This document shows, one piece after another, positions 6,304-13,177 of a stretch of 17,117 bases of DNA. The position numbers and the translations under genes were made by a program. Location: assembly GCA_009925875.1 (NCBI GenBank), contig RFQD01000005.1, positions 1 through 17,117 on the forward strand, given 5' to 3'. Below the pieces are notes generated by a model. That model worked only from the letters and a program-made list of their open reading frames with translations. It did no database searches and was not told where the DNA came from. The DNA comes from Microbacteriaceae bacterium. GTDB taxonomy: Bacteria > Actinomycetota > Actinomycetes > Actinomycetales > Microbacteriaceae. Each line of letters starts with the position of its first letter. Position 1 is the first letter of the stretch.

Positions 6304-8558
6304 GTAGTCAGCGTAATGCTCCGGAGGCGCAACGAATTAAGCACTACGAACAGGCTCGAAAAGGCCATCGCGGCGCCCGCCAACATGGGCGTGAGTAACC
6401 CCACTGCGGCCAGTGGAATCATGACGACGTTGTACGCAAACGCCCAAAACAAATTCTCACGAATAACCCGCCGGGTTGCGCGGGCGATGAGCACCGCATC
6501 AGCGGCGGCTGACAAAGTGCCTCTTACCAGCGTGACATCACTCGCCGCCATCGCCAGGTCGGTGCCCGTGCCCATCGCCAGCCCGATGTCGGCTTGCGCC
6601 AACGCCGCGGCGTCATTGATGCCATCGCCAACCATTGCGACGACGTGGCCGTTGCGCTGGGCATTCGCGACAAATGCGGTTTTTTCTTCGGGCGAAACAC
6701 GCGCGTGAACGCGGTCAATACCCACCCGTCCCGCAATCGTCTGTGCGGTTTCTTCGGCGTCTCCCGTCACCATCACGGGCTCGATGCCCAGGGCACGGAA
6801 TCGATCTACCGCCAGCGCCGAGTCGTCGCGCACCGAATCGGACACGTGGATGACTCCCCAGACACGAGAACCCCAGGCGACGCCCACACTGGTCATGCCC
6901 GCTTCCGCTGCCCGTTGCGCGGAGGATGCAAGGACAGGGTCTATGTGATTGCCCCGGTCGCGCAACCAGTCAAGGCGACCCACCGCCACCTCCTCGTGCT
7001 CGCCCGACCACGTGACGCCCGGAATCGTGCCCACGGTGGCGATGGCGCCACCGCCAGCCACGGCCCGGAACGGCGTCGATGTCCCGATCTGCGCGATGGC
7101 CGGGGTTGCGCGCTCCACGATGGCTCGGGCAACCGGATGCTCCGAACCACGTTCAACGACGGCCGCGATTGACACTAGGCTCACCTCGTCGATGTCGGGC
7201 ACCGTCGTCACACGCGCGACGCTCATCACACCCGTCGTGACGGTGCCGGTTTTGTCGAGCACGATGGTGTCGAGTCGATGTGACTCCTCGAGAACTTCCG
7301 GGCCGGAAATGATGATGCCCACGGATGCTGCACGCCCCGTTCCGACGACGAGCGCAACCGGTGTGGCGAGCCCCAGTGCGCACGGGCAGGCAATCACAAT
7401 CACTGCGACGGCCGCCGTAACCCCGCTCGCGAGTGAGGCGCCAGTCACCAGCCACCCCACCACGGTCAACACTGATAGGGCAATGACCACCGGCACGAAG
7501 ACGGCCGAGATCTTGTCGACGCGACGCGCAACCGCCATCTTGCGCAGCTGTGCTCGCTCCACGAGTGCCCCGAGCTGCGCCAGTCGCGTGTCACCACGAA
7601 CTCGCGACGTGTGGATCTCGAGTCGCCCATCCAGTGCAATCGTGCCGGCAGAAACGGGAGAACCCACGATCACATCGACCGGAAGCGATTCGCCGGTCAA
7701 GGCGCTCACATTCACGGCGCCAGATCCCGCGGTCACCTCGCCATCGACGGGGACCGTCTCCCCTGGTCGCACGACGACGCAATCATCCACGCGAAGCTCG
7801 TCGACGGGTATGCGAACCTCGACGCCCTCTCTCATGACCGTCGCCGAGGTCGCCTGCAATTTGCCAACTTCATCGAGCGCGGACGCCGCCGACCGCTTTG
7901 AGCGCTCCTCGAGCCAACGTCCCAACAGAATGAACGACGTCACCCCGGCGGCCGTTTCGAAGTAAATGTTTGCCGTGGGATCCTGTTGCCAGGCAAAAAA
8001 CACCATGGGGTGGGTCATACCCCAAACGCCGGCCATCCCGAAAAACAGCGCATAACACGACCAGGTCCAGGCCACGAGGGTTCCGAGCGAAATGAGTGTG
8101 TCCATCGTTGCCGAACCGTGTCGTAAGGCCCGCAGCGTGGCGCGATGGATGGGCCACGCGCACCAGAACACGACGGGTGTGGCGAAGACGAGTGACAACC
8201 ACTGCCAGCCCGCGAACTGCCACGCGGGCACCATGGCTAACCCGACGACGGGAAGGGTGAGCGCGATGGATGTCCAGAGACGCGCCGACGCACGTCTCGA
8301 TGTGCGCCGGGGAACGGTTTTGGTGGCGTCGGACTGCGACGAGGATGCGACCGTCGCGACATAACCCACGGAGGCGACGGCACTCATGAGTTGCGCCGTC
8401 GACACCGCTGTCGGATACTCCACGCGAGCCGAGTTGGTCACCAAATTGACTGACGCAACAACTCCGGGCAACGTCTGCAGACCCTTTTCGACCCGCGCGA
8501 CGCAACTCGCGCAGGTCATTCCTTCAATATCGAGGACAACTTCAGATCGGTGCGCCAT
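6300..8558 (-). CDS. copA: Copper-translocating P1B-type ATPase
   Basis: A 752-residue integral membrane pump that exports Cu(I) using ATP. One N-terminal heavy-metal-associated domain carries GMTCASC (Cys16, Cys19). Then come the TGES actuator motif (288-291), CPC in TM6 (391-393), the phosphorylation site DKTGT (Asp435), the HP locus (474-475) and GDGIND (644-649). YN in TM7 (709-710) and MAFSS in TM8 (731-735) match the Cu(I)-specific P1B-1 set, arguing against Zn/Cd. Length is normal for CopA. It is the first gene of the minus-strand run and its stop overlaps the DUF2207 start. Upstream, GAGAGAG is a weak SD; I see no CsoR- or CueR-type operator in the short gap before the gene, nor a metallochaperone nearby. 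Confidence 0.95.
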   Translation of the reverse strand: MAHRSEVVLDIEGMTCASCVARVEKGLQTLPGVVASVNLVTNSARVEYPTAVSTAQLMSAVASVGYVATVASSSQSDATKTVPRRTSRRASARLWTSIALTLPVVGLAMVPAWQFAGWQWLSLVFATPVVFWCAWPIHRATLRALRHGSATMDTLISLGTLVAWTWSCYALFFGMAGVWGMTHPMVFFAWQQDPTANIYFETAAGVTSFILLGRWLEERSKRSAASALDEVGKLQATSATVMREGVEVRIPVDELRVDDCVVVRPGETVPVDGEVTAGSGAVNVSALTGESLPVDVIVGSPVSAGTIALDGRLEIHTSRVRGDTRLAQLGALVERAQLRKMAVARRVDKISAVFVPVVIALSVLTVVGWLVTGASLASGVTAAVAVIVIACPCALGLATPVALVVGTGRAASVGIIISGPEVLEESHRLDTIVLDKTGTVTTGVMSVARVTTVPDIDEVSLVSIAAVVERGSEHPVARAIVERATPAIAQIGTSTPFRAVAGGGAIATVGTIPGVTWSGEHEEVAVGRLDWLRDRGNHIDPVLASSAQRAAEAGMTSVGVAWGSRVWGVIHVSDSVRDDSALAVDRFRALGIEPVMVTGDAEETAQTIAGRVGIDRVHARVSPEEKTAFVANAQRNGHVVAMVGDGINDAAALAQADIGLAMGTGTDLAMAASDVTLVRGTLSAAADAVLIARATRRVIRENLFWAFAYNVVMIPLAAVGLLTPMLAGAAMAFSSLFVVLNSLRLRSITLTT

Positions 8559-8618
8559 AGGTCTACTCTCTCGCGTTAGTTACCACAACAGTCGCGGTCA
8601 CCGAGTATTCCCAGAAAA

Positions 8619-8664
8619 GAGCGTGGGTCGCGCATCCGGTTATCTGGATGCGCGACCCACGCTC
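8619..8664 (-). terminator. Rho-independent terminator with a 19-bp perfect stem
   Basis: Perfect inverted repeat: arms 8619-8637 and 8646-8664 with an 8-nt loop (GGTTATCT). On the minus strand it is followed by TTTTCT (8618-8613), so it terminates the gene ending at 8685, 20 nt before the stem. It also insulates the copper ATPase gene downstream. Confidence 0.9.
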
Positions 8665-8684
8665 GGGGTCGAACACGTGATGCG

Positions 8685-9143
8685 TTACGGCGTGGGAACC
8701 GTCGCGTTGGGGTCGGGATTCATCGGGTCACCGGGCAGCTGACCATTGGGCATCTGGTCAATGCCTCCGCCCGGTTTGTGGTTCGGCTTGCCGCCGTCGA
8801 CCTGCGGGCCATTCTGGTCACCAGAACCGGCCTGTGCTCCGCGGTCGCCGTCGTGGCCACCCTTGCGATTGTCGCGATCTCCGTCGCCTGGCATGCCACC
8901 CTGAACGCTCTGGCGCGCGTGGCTTCGGTCGTTGTCGGCTGCGGCGTGAACGATGGCGGCACCGGCAACGCTCGTGCCGAGCAGCACCGCGAGTCCGGCG
9001 GCCGAGATGCCGATGATGGCGCCAACTCCGAGCTTGCGTCCGGTCGAACTGGTGACTGCCGCGTCGCCCGAAGTGGACGTCTTGGCCGACGCCGATTTCG
9101 CGTCGGTGACGGGTGGGTTGTAAACGGGCTTCTTGTCAGCCAT
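8685..9143 (-). CDS. Small membrane-anchored protein with polar low-complexity tail
   Basis: A 152-residue protein not recognised by family. Residues 1-37 are Ser/Thr/Ala/Lys-rich and probably cytosolic; 38-68 (LGVGAIIGISAAGLAVLLG through AGAAIVHAAA) is one long hydrophobic span; the remainder, rich in Gly, Asp, Asn, Pro and Gln with several DGD/DNR-type clusters, is probably outside the cell and disordered. Start ATG at 9143 has AAGGAG six bases upstream; the in-frame ATG at 9203 lacks an SD. The gene lies 72 nt after the SDR/DUF2867 gene and is followed directly by a strong terminator. The acidic tail could bind cations or interact with the wall, but that is speculation. Confidence 0.75.
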   Translation of the reverse strand: MADKKPVYNPPVTDAKSASAKTSTSGDAAVTSSTGRKLGVGAIIGISAAGLAVLLGTSVAGAAIVHAAADNDRSHARQSVQGGMPGDGDRDNRKGGHDGDRGAQAGSGDQNGPQVDGGKPNHKPGGGIDQMPNGQLPGDPMNPDPNATVPTP

Positions 9144-9215
9144 GGTTTTCTCCTTGCGTTGATGTGCTGATGGCTCTTCACGCCTCAGGTTGTGACTCCA
9201 CAATGAATTCGGCTG

Positions 9216-10718
9216 CTATGTGTTCGCTATGAGACGCGTGTGATTCTCTTTTGAGATTCTGACCGCCTCCGCGACGATTCGTTTTGCCATTCCCGGAAAA
9301 ATGAGTCCGTGAAACGGAAGCACCGACAGCCAATACAGTCGACCCGCGAGCCCCTTTGGGAAAAATATTGCGCGCTGCCGATACCGAGACGTCGTCGGAG
9401 TGACGGCTTCGGCAGAGAGCTCGAGCCACGCGCGTCCCGGTACCTTCATCTCGGCCCGCAGACGCAGAAAGCGACCGCGATCGAGTCGTTCGACACGCCA
9501 CCAATCAAGTGCCTCCCCGGCGCGCAACACGGTGGCATTTGTGCGTCCCCGTCGCAACCCAACTCCGCCGACGAGCTTGTCAACCGCACCGCGAGCACCC
9601 CACGCCATGGGCATGGAATACCATCCGTTGTCGCCCCCGATAGATTCGATCACCGACCAGAGTTCCTCGACGCTCGCCGCACACTCGCGCGTGCGCTCAT
9701 CCGTGTAAACGGTAAATCCGGCCCACTCGGGGTCGGTGGGCAACGGATCGCTCGGGGCCGACGCAATCGACGTATTCTGCCAACTCGTTTCGATGTGTCC
9801 TTCGGCCATGCGTTCGAGCGCCAGGTGGACCGCACGTCGGTACGGAGTCAGCCCTCCCTCGGGTCGCGGGATCAGCTCATCCACATCGTGTTCGCTCATA
9901 ACGCAGTCGTGTTGCAGACTCGCAATGATGGGCACCGCGAGGGCTCGTGGAATGGGAGTGACGAGGTTCACCCACTGACTGGCCAAATAGGGCGTCAAGA
10001 CGGGCAGTCGGATGATCGTTCGTTTACGCATACCTGCCTCGACGGCATACTCATTCATCATGTCGCCATAGGTCAAGACGTCGGGTCCTCCGATGTCGAG
10101 TGTGCGATTGACCGACGGGGGGACGTCGGCAGCTCGTATCAAGTAATACAAGACATCACGGACCGCGATGGGTTGGATGAGGTTGCCCACCCACTTGGGT
10201 GCCGTCATGATCGGCAAAACATCGGTCAAGTGGCGGATCATCTCGAAGCTCGTCGAGCCCGAGCCAATAATCACACCGGCTTGAAGTGCCAACGTCGGCA
10301 CCCCACTGGCAAGGAGAATTTGACCGACTTCGGCACGTGATCGCAGATGTTTGCTCAGCTTCGTTGCCGTGGGGTGAAGACCGCCCAAGTACACGATTCG
10401 ACGAACACCGGCGGCTGCGCACGCCTGTGCCGCATTCGTCGCGGCGGTGGTTTCGAGCGACTCAAAATCGCCGGCCTGACCCATCGAATGAACGAGATAG
10501 TAGAAGACGTCGGCACCACGGCATGCCTCGTCCAGCGCGACCCGCGACGACATATCTCCTTCAACAATGTCAACACGGCGACGCCACGGAACGTCCAGCA
10601 GCTTCTCGGCGTTTCGCACAAAAACGCGGACCTCAAAACCGGCATCCAGCAATCTCGGCACTAGCCGGCCCCCGATGTAGCCAGTGGCACCTGTTACAAC
10701 CGCACGACGCTTCCCCAT
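9216..10718 (-). CDS. Atypical SDR (NAD(P)-binding) fused to DUF2867
   Basis: A 500-residue soluble protein. The N-terminus VVTGATGYIGGRL carries the GxxGxxG dinucleotide-binding motif (Gly10, 13, 16) of NmrA-like/atypical short-chain dehydrogenases; the Rossmann part extends to about residue 220 and contains YLVHSMG and GGLHP where classical SDRs have catalytic motifs, so classic YxxxK catalysis is not evident. Residues about 338-490 match DUF2867 (VDKLVGGVGLRRGR and WLELSAEAV-type strands). The substrate is unknown. I chose ATG 10718 because a TAGTGT -10 lies at 10732-10727, giving an almost leaderless mRNA; the ATG at 10739 would be upstream of that promoter. It is transcribed divergently from the HNH nuclease gene. 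Confidence 0.88.
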   Translation of the reverse strand: MGKRRAVVTGATGYIGGRLVPRLLDAGFEVRVFVRNAEKLLDVPWRRRVDIVEGDMSSRVALDEACRGADVFYYLVHSMGQAGDFESLETTAATNAAQACAAAGVRRIVYLGGLHPTATKLSKHLRSRAEVGQILLASGVPTLALQAGVIIGSGSTSFEMIRHLTDVLPIMTAPKWVGNLIQPIAVRDVLYYLIRAADVPPSVNRTLDIGGPDVLTYGDMMNEYAVEAGMRKRTIIRLPVLTPYLASQWVNLVTPIPRALAVPIIASLQHDCVMSEHDVDELIPRPEGGLTPYRRAVHLALERMAEGHIETSWQNTSIASAPSDPLPTDPEWAGFTVYTDERTRECAASVEELWSVIESIGGDNGWYSMPMAWGARGAVDKLVGGVGLRRGRTNATVLRAGEALDWWRVERLDRGRFLRLRAEMKVPGRAWLELSAEAVTPTTSRYRQRAIFFPKGLAGRLYWLSVLPFHGLIFPGMAKRIVAEAVRISKENHTRLIANT

Positions 10719-10726
10719 GTGAATGA

Positions 10727-10732
10727 ACACTA
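10727..10732 (-). promoter_or_regulatory. -10 hexamer for the SDR/DUF2867 gene
   Basis: TAGTGT on the minus strand, eight bases before ATG 10718. A start site 7 nt downstream of the hexamer would give a 2-nt leader. No SD is present. Confidence 0.45.
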
Positions 10733-10781
10733 GGCGCATCTGCGTCGTCCCGCACGCGACGCGCGAGTCGGCACGGGCGAC

Positions 10782-10787
10782 TAGCCT
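10782..10787 (+). promoter_or_regulatory. -10 hexamer of a leaderless transcript (HNH nuclease)
   Basis: TAGCCT ends 7 nt before the GTG at 10794; there is no SD. The spacing is the same as for the hydrolase gene at 345. Confidence 0.6.
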
Positions 10788-10793
10788 TAACGC

Positions 10794-11852
10794 GTGGGAA
10801 TTTGGTGGGACAGCCGATCCATCGCGTTTCGTATCGTCTTCGTGGCGATTGTCGCCGTTGTGGGAGCACTCGTGCTGTCCGTCACCATCGCCGTGGTGCA
10901 GTCAACGCACAACTCGTCGCCCCTAGCTTCACCGTCGCGCCCGTCTCCGACGCTCACACGAGCCGCCGAAACGGCGACTCCGACGAGTCGCGGGTCGAGC
11001 GCATCCACGTCGACCTCGACGCCCTCCCCCACCGCGACCTCACCTTTCGTCACGGGCGCGACGGGTGACGCACTCGTGTTTGTCACCATGCTGGCGCAAC
11101 TGCCCGAAGATGACAGCCCGGAATCACACGGCGGATATAACCGCAGCCTGTTCAACGCGTGGATTGACGCGAACGGTGACGGCTGCAACACGCGTGCGGA
11201 AGTGCTCAAGGTCGAAAGTGCCTCGGCGATTAGCTCCCATGGAACCTGCACGATCGATACCGGGAGCTGGTACTCCGCCTACGACGGAACGTGGTTTACC
11301 TCAGCTCGGGACCTCGATATCGACCATTTCGTACCCCTCAAAGAAGCCTGGGTGTCGGGTGCCTGGCAGTGGACGGCAGCCACACGCACCGGATTTGGCA
11401 ACGACCTGGGCTATGCGGCGAGTTTGCTGGCGGTCTCCTCGTCGTCGAATCGATCGAAAAGCGACAGCGACCCCGCGCGATGGCTGCCCCGAAACGCCGA
11501 CTTTTACTGTGACTACGCGGCGACGTGGGTGGCAGTGAAATGGCGATGGAGTCTGTCGGTTGACTCGCTCGAGCGAGACGCGCTCAACCGTCTGCTGAGC
11601 TCATGTTCGAGTCTGAGCGTGATCGTGCCGGACAAGGCGAACGTTCAAGTGGACCCGCACGCGAGTGATGGTTCAGCCGCGCAGACGGGAGGAGGCTCCG
11701 GTGGTGGGGGTTCCGGTGACGGAGTGGTTGACCCCAATTTTGGGACCTGTGTCAACGCCAAAGCGAATGGGTACGGACCGTACATTCGCGGCGTCGATCC
11801 CGAGTACAACTTCTATCGCGATGCGGACAAAGACGGCAGAGTGTGTGAATGA
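10794..11852 (+). CDS. Exported HNH/DUF1524-type nuclease with excalibur domain
   Basis: A 352-residue protein. A hydrophobic span (about 12-36) anchors or exports it, followed by a Ser/Thr/Pro-rich linker (41-86). The catalytic region has DANGDGCNTR (125-134, EF-hand-like acidic loop), then DLDIDHFVPLKEAW (173-186, Asp-His HNH core) and RWLPRNADFYCDYA (229-242), the conserved layout of secreted DUF1524-like HNH proteins; Cys131, 152, 239 and 271 probably form disulfides. After a GGGSGGGGSG linker the last 38 residues are an excalibur calcium-binding domain (C319, DADKDGRVC ending at 351). The likely role is extracellular or surface nucleic-acid cleavage, for nutrient use or competition; no immunity gene is visible. 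The start is GTG 10794, leaderless, divergent from the SDR gene. Confidence 0.88.
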   Translation: MGIWWDSRSIAFRIVFVAIVAVVGALVLSVTIAVVQSTHNSSPLASPSRPSPTLTRAAETATPTSRGSSASTSTSTPSPTATSPFVTGATGDALVFVTMLAQLPEDDSPESHGGYNRSLFNAWIDANGDGCNTRAEVLKVESASAISSHGTCTIDTGSWYSAYDGTWFTSARDLDIDHFVPLKEAWVSGAWQWTAATRTGFGNDLGYAASLLAVSSSSNRSKSDSDPARWLPRNADFYCDYAATWVAVKWRWSLSVDSLERDALNRLLSSCSSLSVIVPDKANVQVDPHASDGSAAQTGGGSGGGGSGDGVVDPNFGTCVNAKANGYGPYIRGVDPEYNFYRDADKDGRVCE

Positions 11853-11853
11853 C

Positions 11854-11880
11854 GAAAGCCCCGGGAAACCCGGGGCTTTC
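11854..11880. terminator. Hairpin terminator after the HNH nuclease gene
   Basis: Perfect 12-bp arms (11854-11865 and 11869-11880) with an AAA loop, one base after the TGA stop. The CTTTC end of the stem stands in for a U-tract, and TTTT follows at 11893-11896. The symmetric stem may also end minus-strand transcripts from the small peptide gene at 11937. Confidence 0.75.
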
Positions 11881-11936
11881 GCGTGAGCTAGCTTTTCTGC
11901 TGGCTTTTCAGTCTTGGTCAGTAGACGCGAGACGCG

Positions 11937-12038
11937 CTACTTGCTGCCGCAACCGCAGCTACCGCCGCAGCAACCGCCACCTTCGCCGCCACCAACGGTG
12001 GCCGAGGGGGCTTCCAGCTTGATGTTTGACACTGCCAT
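11937..12038 (-). CDS. 33-residue Gly/Cys-rich peptide
   Basis: MAVSNIKLEAPSATV is followed by GGGEGGG and CCGGSCGCGSK; four Cys (23, 24, 28, 30) sit in the last eleven residues. It is a convincing gene because AAAGGAG lies five bases before the ATG at 12038 and the frame ends in TAG. I do not recognise the family. Two readings fit: a metallothionein-like metal-binding peptide, or a ribosomally made peptide precursor whose Gly/Ser/Cys core resembles microcin B17-type azole peptides. No cyclodehydratase (YcaO), radical SAM or lanthionine enzyme is visible in the window, which weighs against the second. It lies 71 nt downstream of the ABC-2-like membrane protein gene and may be co-transcribed with it. 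A longer frame starting at 12203 overlaps that gene and has no SD. Confidence 0.7.
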   Translation of the reverse strand: MAVSNIKLEAPSATVGGGEGGGCCGGSCGCGSK

Positions 12039-12061
12039 GAGCACTCCTTTGTTTGATGAGT

Positions 12062-12100
12062 GCTGACGAATAACCGTCAGCGCCGGGCAACTATTCCCGG
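12062..12100 (-). other. Two small hairpins before the Cys-rich peptide gene
   Basis: Inverted repeats GCTGACG-N6-CGTCAGC (12062-12081) and CCGGG-N8-CCCGG (12083-12100) stand side by side in the 71-nt gap between the membrane-protein stop (12110) and the peptide SD. Neither is followed by a T-run on the minus strand, so they look more like leader structure, RNA processing sites or attenuators than a terminator. Confidence 0.45.
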
Positions 12101-12109
12101 TGGTCTTCC

Positions 12110-13165
12110 TTAAGTGTGCGCCCTCGAACGCTTTTTTTGCAACGTCACGCCGATGACGAGCAAAATCGCCCCGATGAGGGTCCAGGTGACAAGCGTGACC
12201 CATTGGGTCGTTTGTGCGGCATCCGGGAAAAACGAAATGCGGCGCAAGAGGCTGACTTCACTGCCCAGCGGGAGAAGTTGTCCCAGGCTGCCCAACGGAG
12301 CCGGATAGAACTCGACCGGAAGTGAGGTGCCGGAAATGGGGTTTCCAATGATGAAGAACAGCAGAATTCCCACAATGATTCCCGGGAACTTGAACAGTGA
12401 CTGCAGCCCGACAAGAACGAAGCCGACCGCCGCAATCCCCAACGAGATGGCGAGCCACTCCCACCACCAGTTACCAACGAGAATCCCTAATCCTTGGAGA
12501 ATTCCCGCGATGGCGGCGCCGGCCACGAAGGACACCTTCGCGAGAAAAACGGCGCGCTGGCGATAGAAACGCATACGCATTGTCGCCAGAAGCGCCGCGA
12601 CGATGCCCGCGATGACGAGTGGCAATGCGGCCGCCGCGAGTCCGGCACCGCGCGCGTCCGTCGCGGGAAGCGGTACAACATCCGTGACCTGTGGGCTTAG
12701 AACAGTCAGCCCAAAGCTGCGCGCGGTCGCGTCGGCGATTTGCTGCCCAATTTGGGTCAGAACCTGCGCAACCGCCGCGTTCGCTGCGCTCGCGGTGAGA
12801 ACATCGAGTCCCGCATCGCTCAAGACGAACGCGCCGTAAATCTCCCGATGCTTAATCGCCGTCGCGGCCGCGTCGGCCGAATCGTATTCGTTCCAGACGA
12901 AACCTCCGGGTGCTTTGCCGTCCACGGCCTGTTCCACCGCCGATGTCACCGACGTCGGACCAACAATTCCAACCGGAAGCGAGCTCGGAGTCGCATTCAC
13001 GAGAGGCCAGGCAAAGATCACGAGAATCAAGCTCACAATGACCGTCTCCATGATGGTCACGAGAATAATGGGCTTCCAAAACGCCATCGACCAGGTTGCC
13101 GGAGGCGCTGCGGACGACTCCGTGTTCGCGGTGGATTGAGGGGCTGGCGTCTGTGAGGCGGTCAT
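12110..13165 (-). CDS. ABC-2/YhgE-like integral membrane protein
   Basis: A 351-residue protein. A polar N-tail is followed by TM1 (about 32-54), an extracellular domain of about 115 residues containing VGIVGPTSV and REIYGAFVLSD, then five TM segments near 174-195, 207-229, 234-255, 261-275 and 322-343. This 1+5 topology with a large loop after TM1 is that of ABC-2-type permease/YhgE-Pip/DUF3533-like proteins. No ATPase partner is adjacent. Its substrate is unknown; some relatives help export proteins or peptides, so the downstream Cys-rich peptide is worth keeping in mind. The ATG at 13165 has no SD but has TATGAT with its last base 7 nt upstream, so it is probably leaderless. The longer in-frame start at 13237 would overlap the SRAP gene and is rejected. 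Confidence 0.75.
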   Translation of the reverse strand: MTASQTPAPQSTANTESSAAPPATWSMAFWKPIILVTIMETVIVSLILVIFAWPLVNATPSSLPVGIVGPTSVTSAVEQAVDGKAPGGFVWNEYDSADAAATAIKHREIYGAFVLSDAGLDVLTASAANAAVAQVLTQIGQQIADATARSFGLTVLSPQVTDVVPLPATDARGAGLAAAALPLVIAGIVAALLATMRMRFYRQRAVFLAKVSFVAGAAIAGILQGLGILVGNWWWEWLAISLGIAAVGFVLVGLQSLFKFPGIIVGILLFFIIGNPISGTSLPVEFYPAPLGSLGQLLPLGSEVSLLRRISFFPDAAQTTQWVTLVTWTLIGAILLVIGVTLQKKRSRAHT

Positions 13166-13171
13166 CCGCTC

Positions 13172-13177
13172 ATCATA
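13172..13177 (-). promoter_or_regulatory. -10 hexamer of a leaderless transcript (ABC-2-like gene)
   Basis: TATGAT on the minus strand overlaps the TGA stop of the SRAP gene and ends 7 nt before ATG 13165. It gives the membrane protein its own start even though the SRAP gene is only 7 nt upstream. Confidence 0.5.

Noticed and set aside
5794..6708. Plus-strand frame spanning the DUF2207/copA junction
   Set aside because: No motifs and no context; it crosses two well-defined genes on the other strand.
6949..7965. Open plus-strand frame antisense to the copper ATPase gene
   Set aside because: Ser/Thr/Ala/Arg-rich with no recognisable motif and no convincing SD; the opposite strand encodes all P1B ATPase motifs.
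8559..8618. Copper-responsive operator (CsoR or CueR type) upstream of copA
   Set aside because: I looked for a GC-rich CsoR-like palindrome or a CueR-type long-spacer promoter and saw only short partial dyads such as GGTGACC.
9309..10340. Open plus-strand frame of 343 codons antisense to the SDR/DUF2867 gene
   Set aside because: Composition is Arg/His/Gln-rich without domains; it is explained by the G/C third-position bias of the real gene on the other strand, which has clear Rossmann and DUF2867 motifs.
11937..13165. Complete RiPP biosynthetic cluster around the Cys-rich peptide
   Set aside because: Only the candidate precursor and one membrane protein are present; no YcaO, radical SAM, lanthipeptide synthetase, protease or ABC ATPase is adjacent, so a cluster cannot be claimed.
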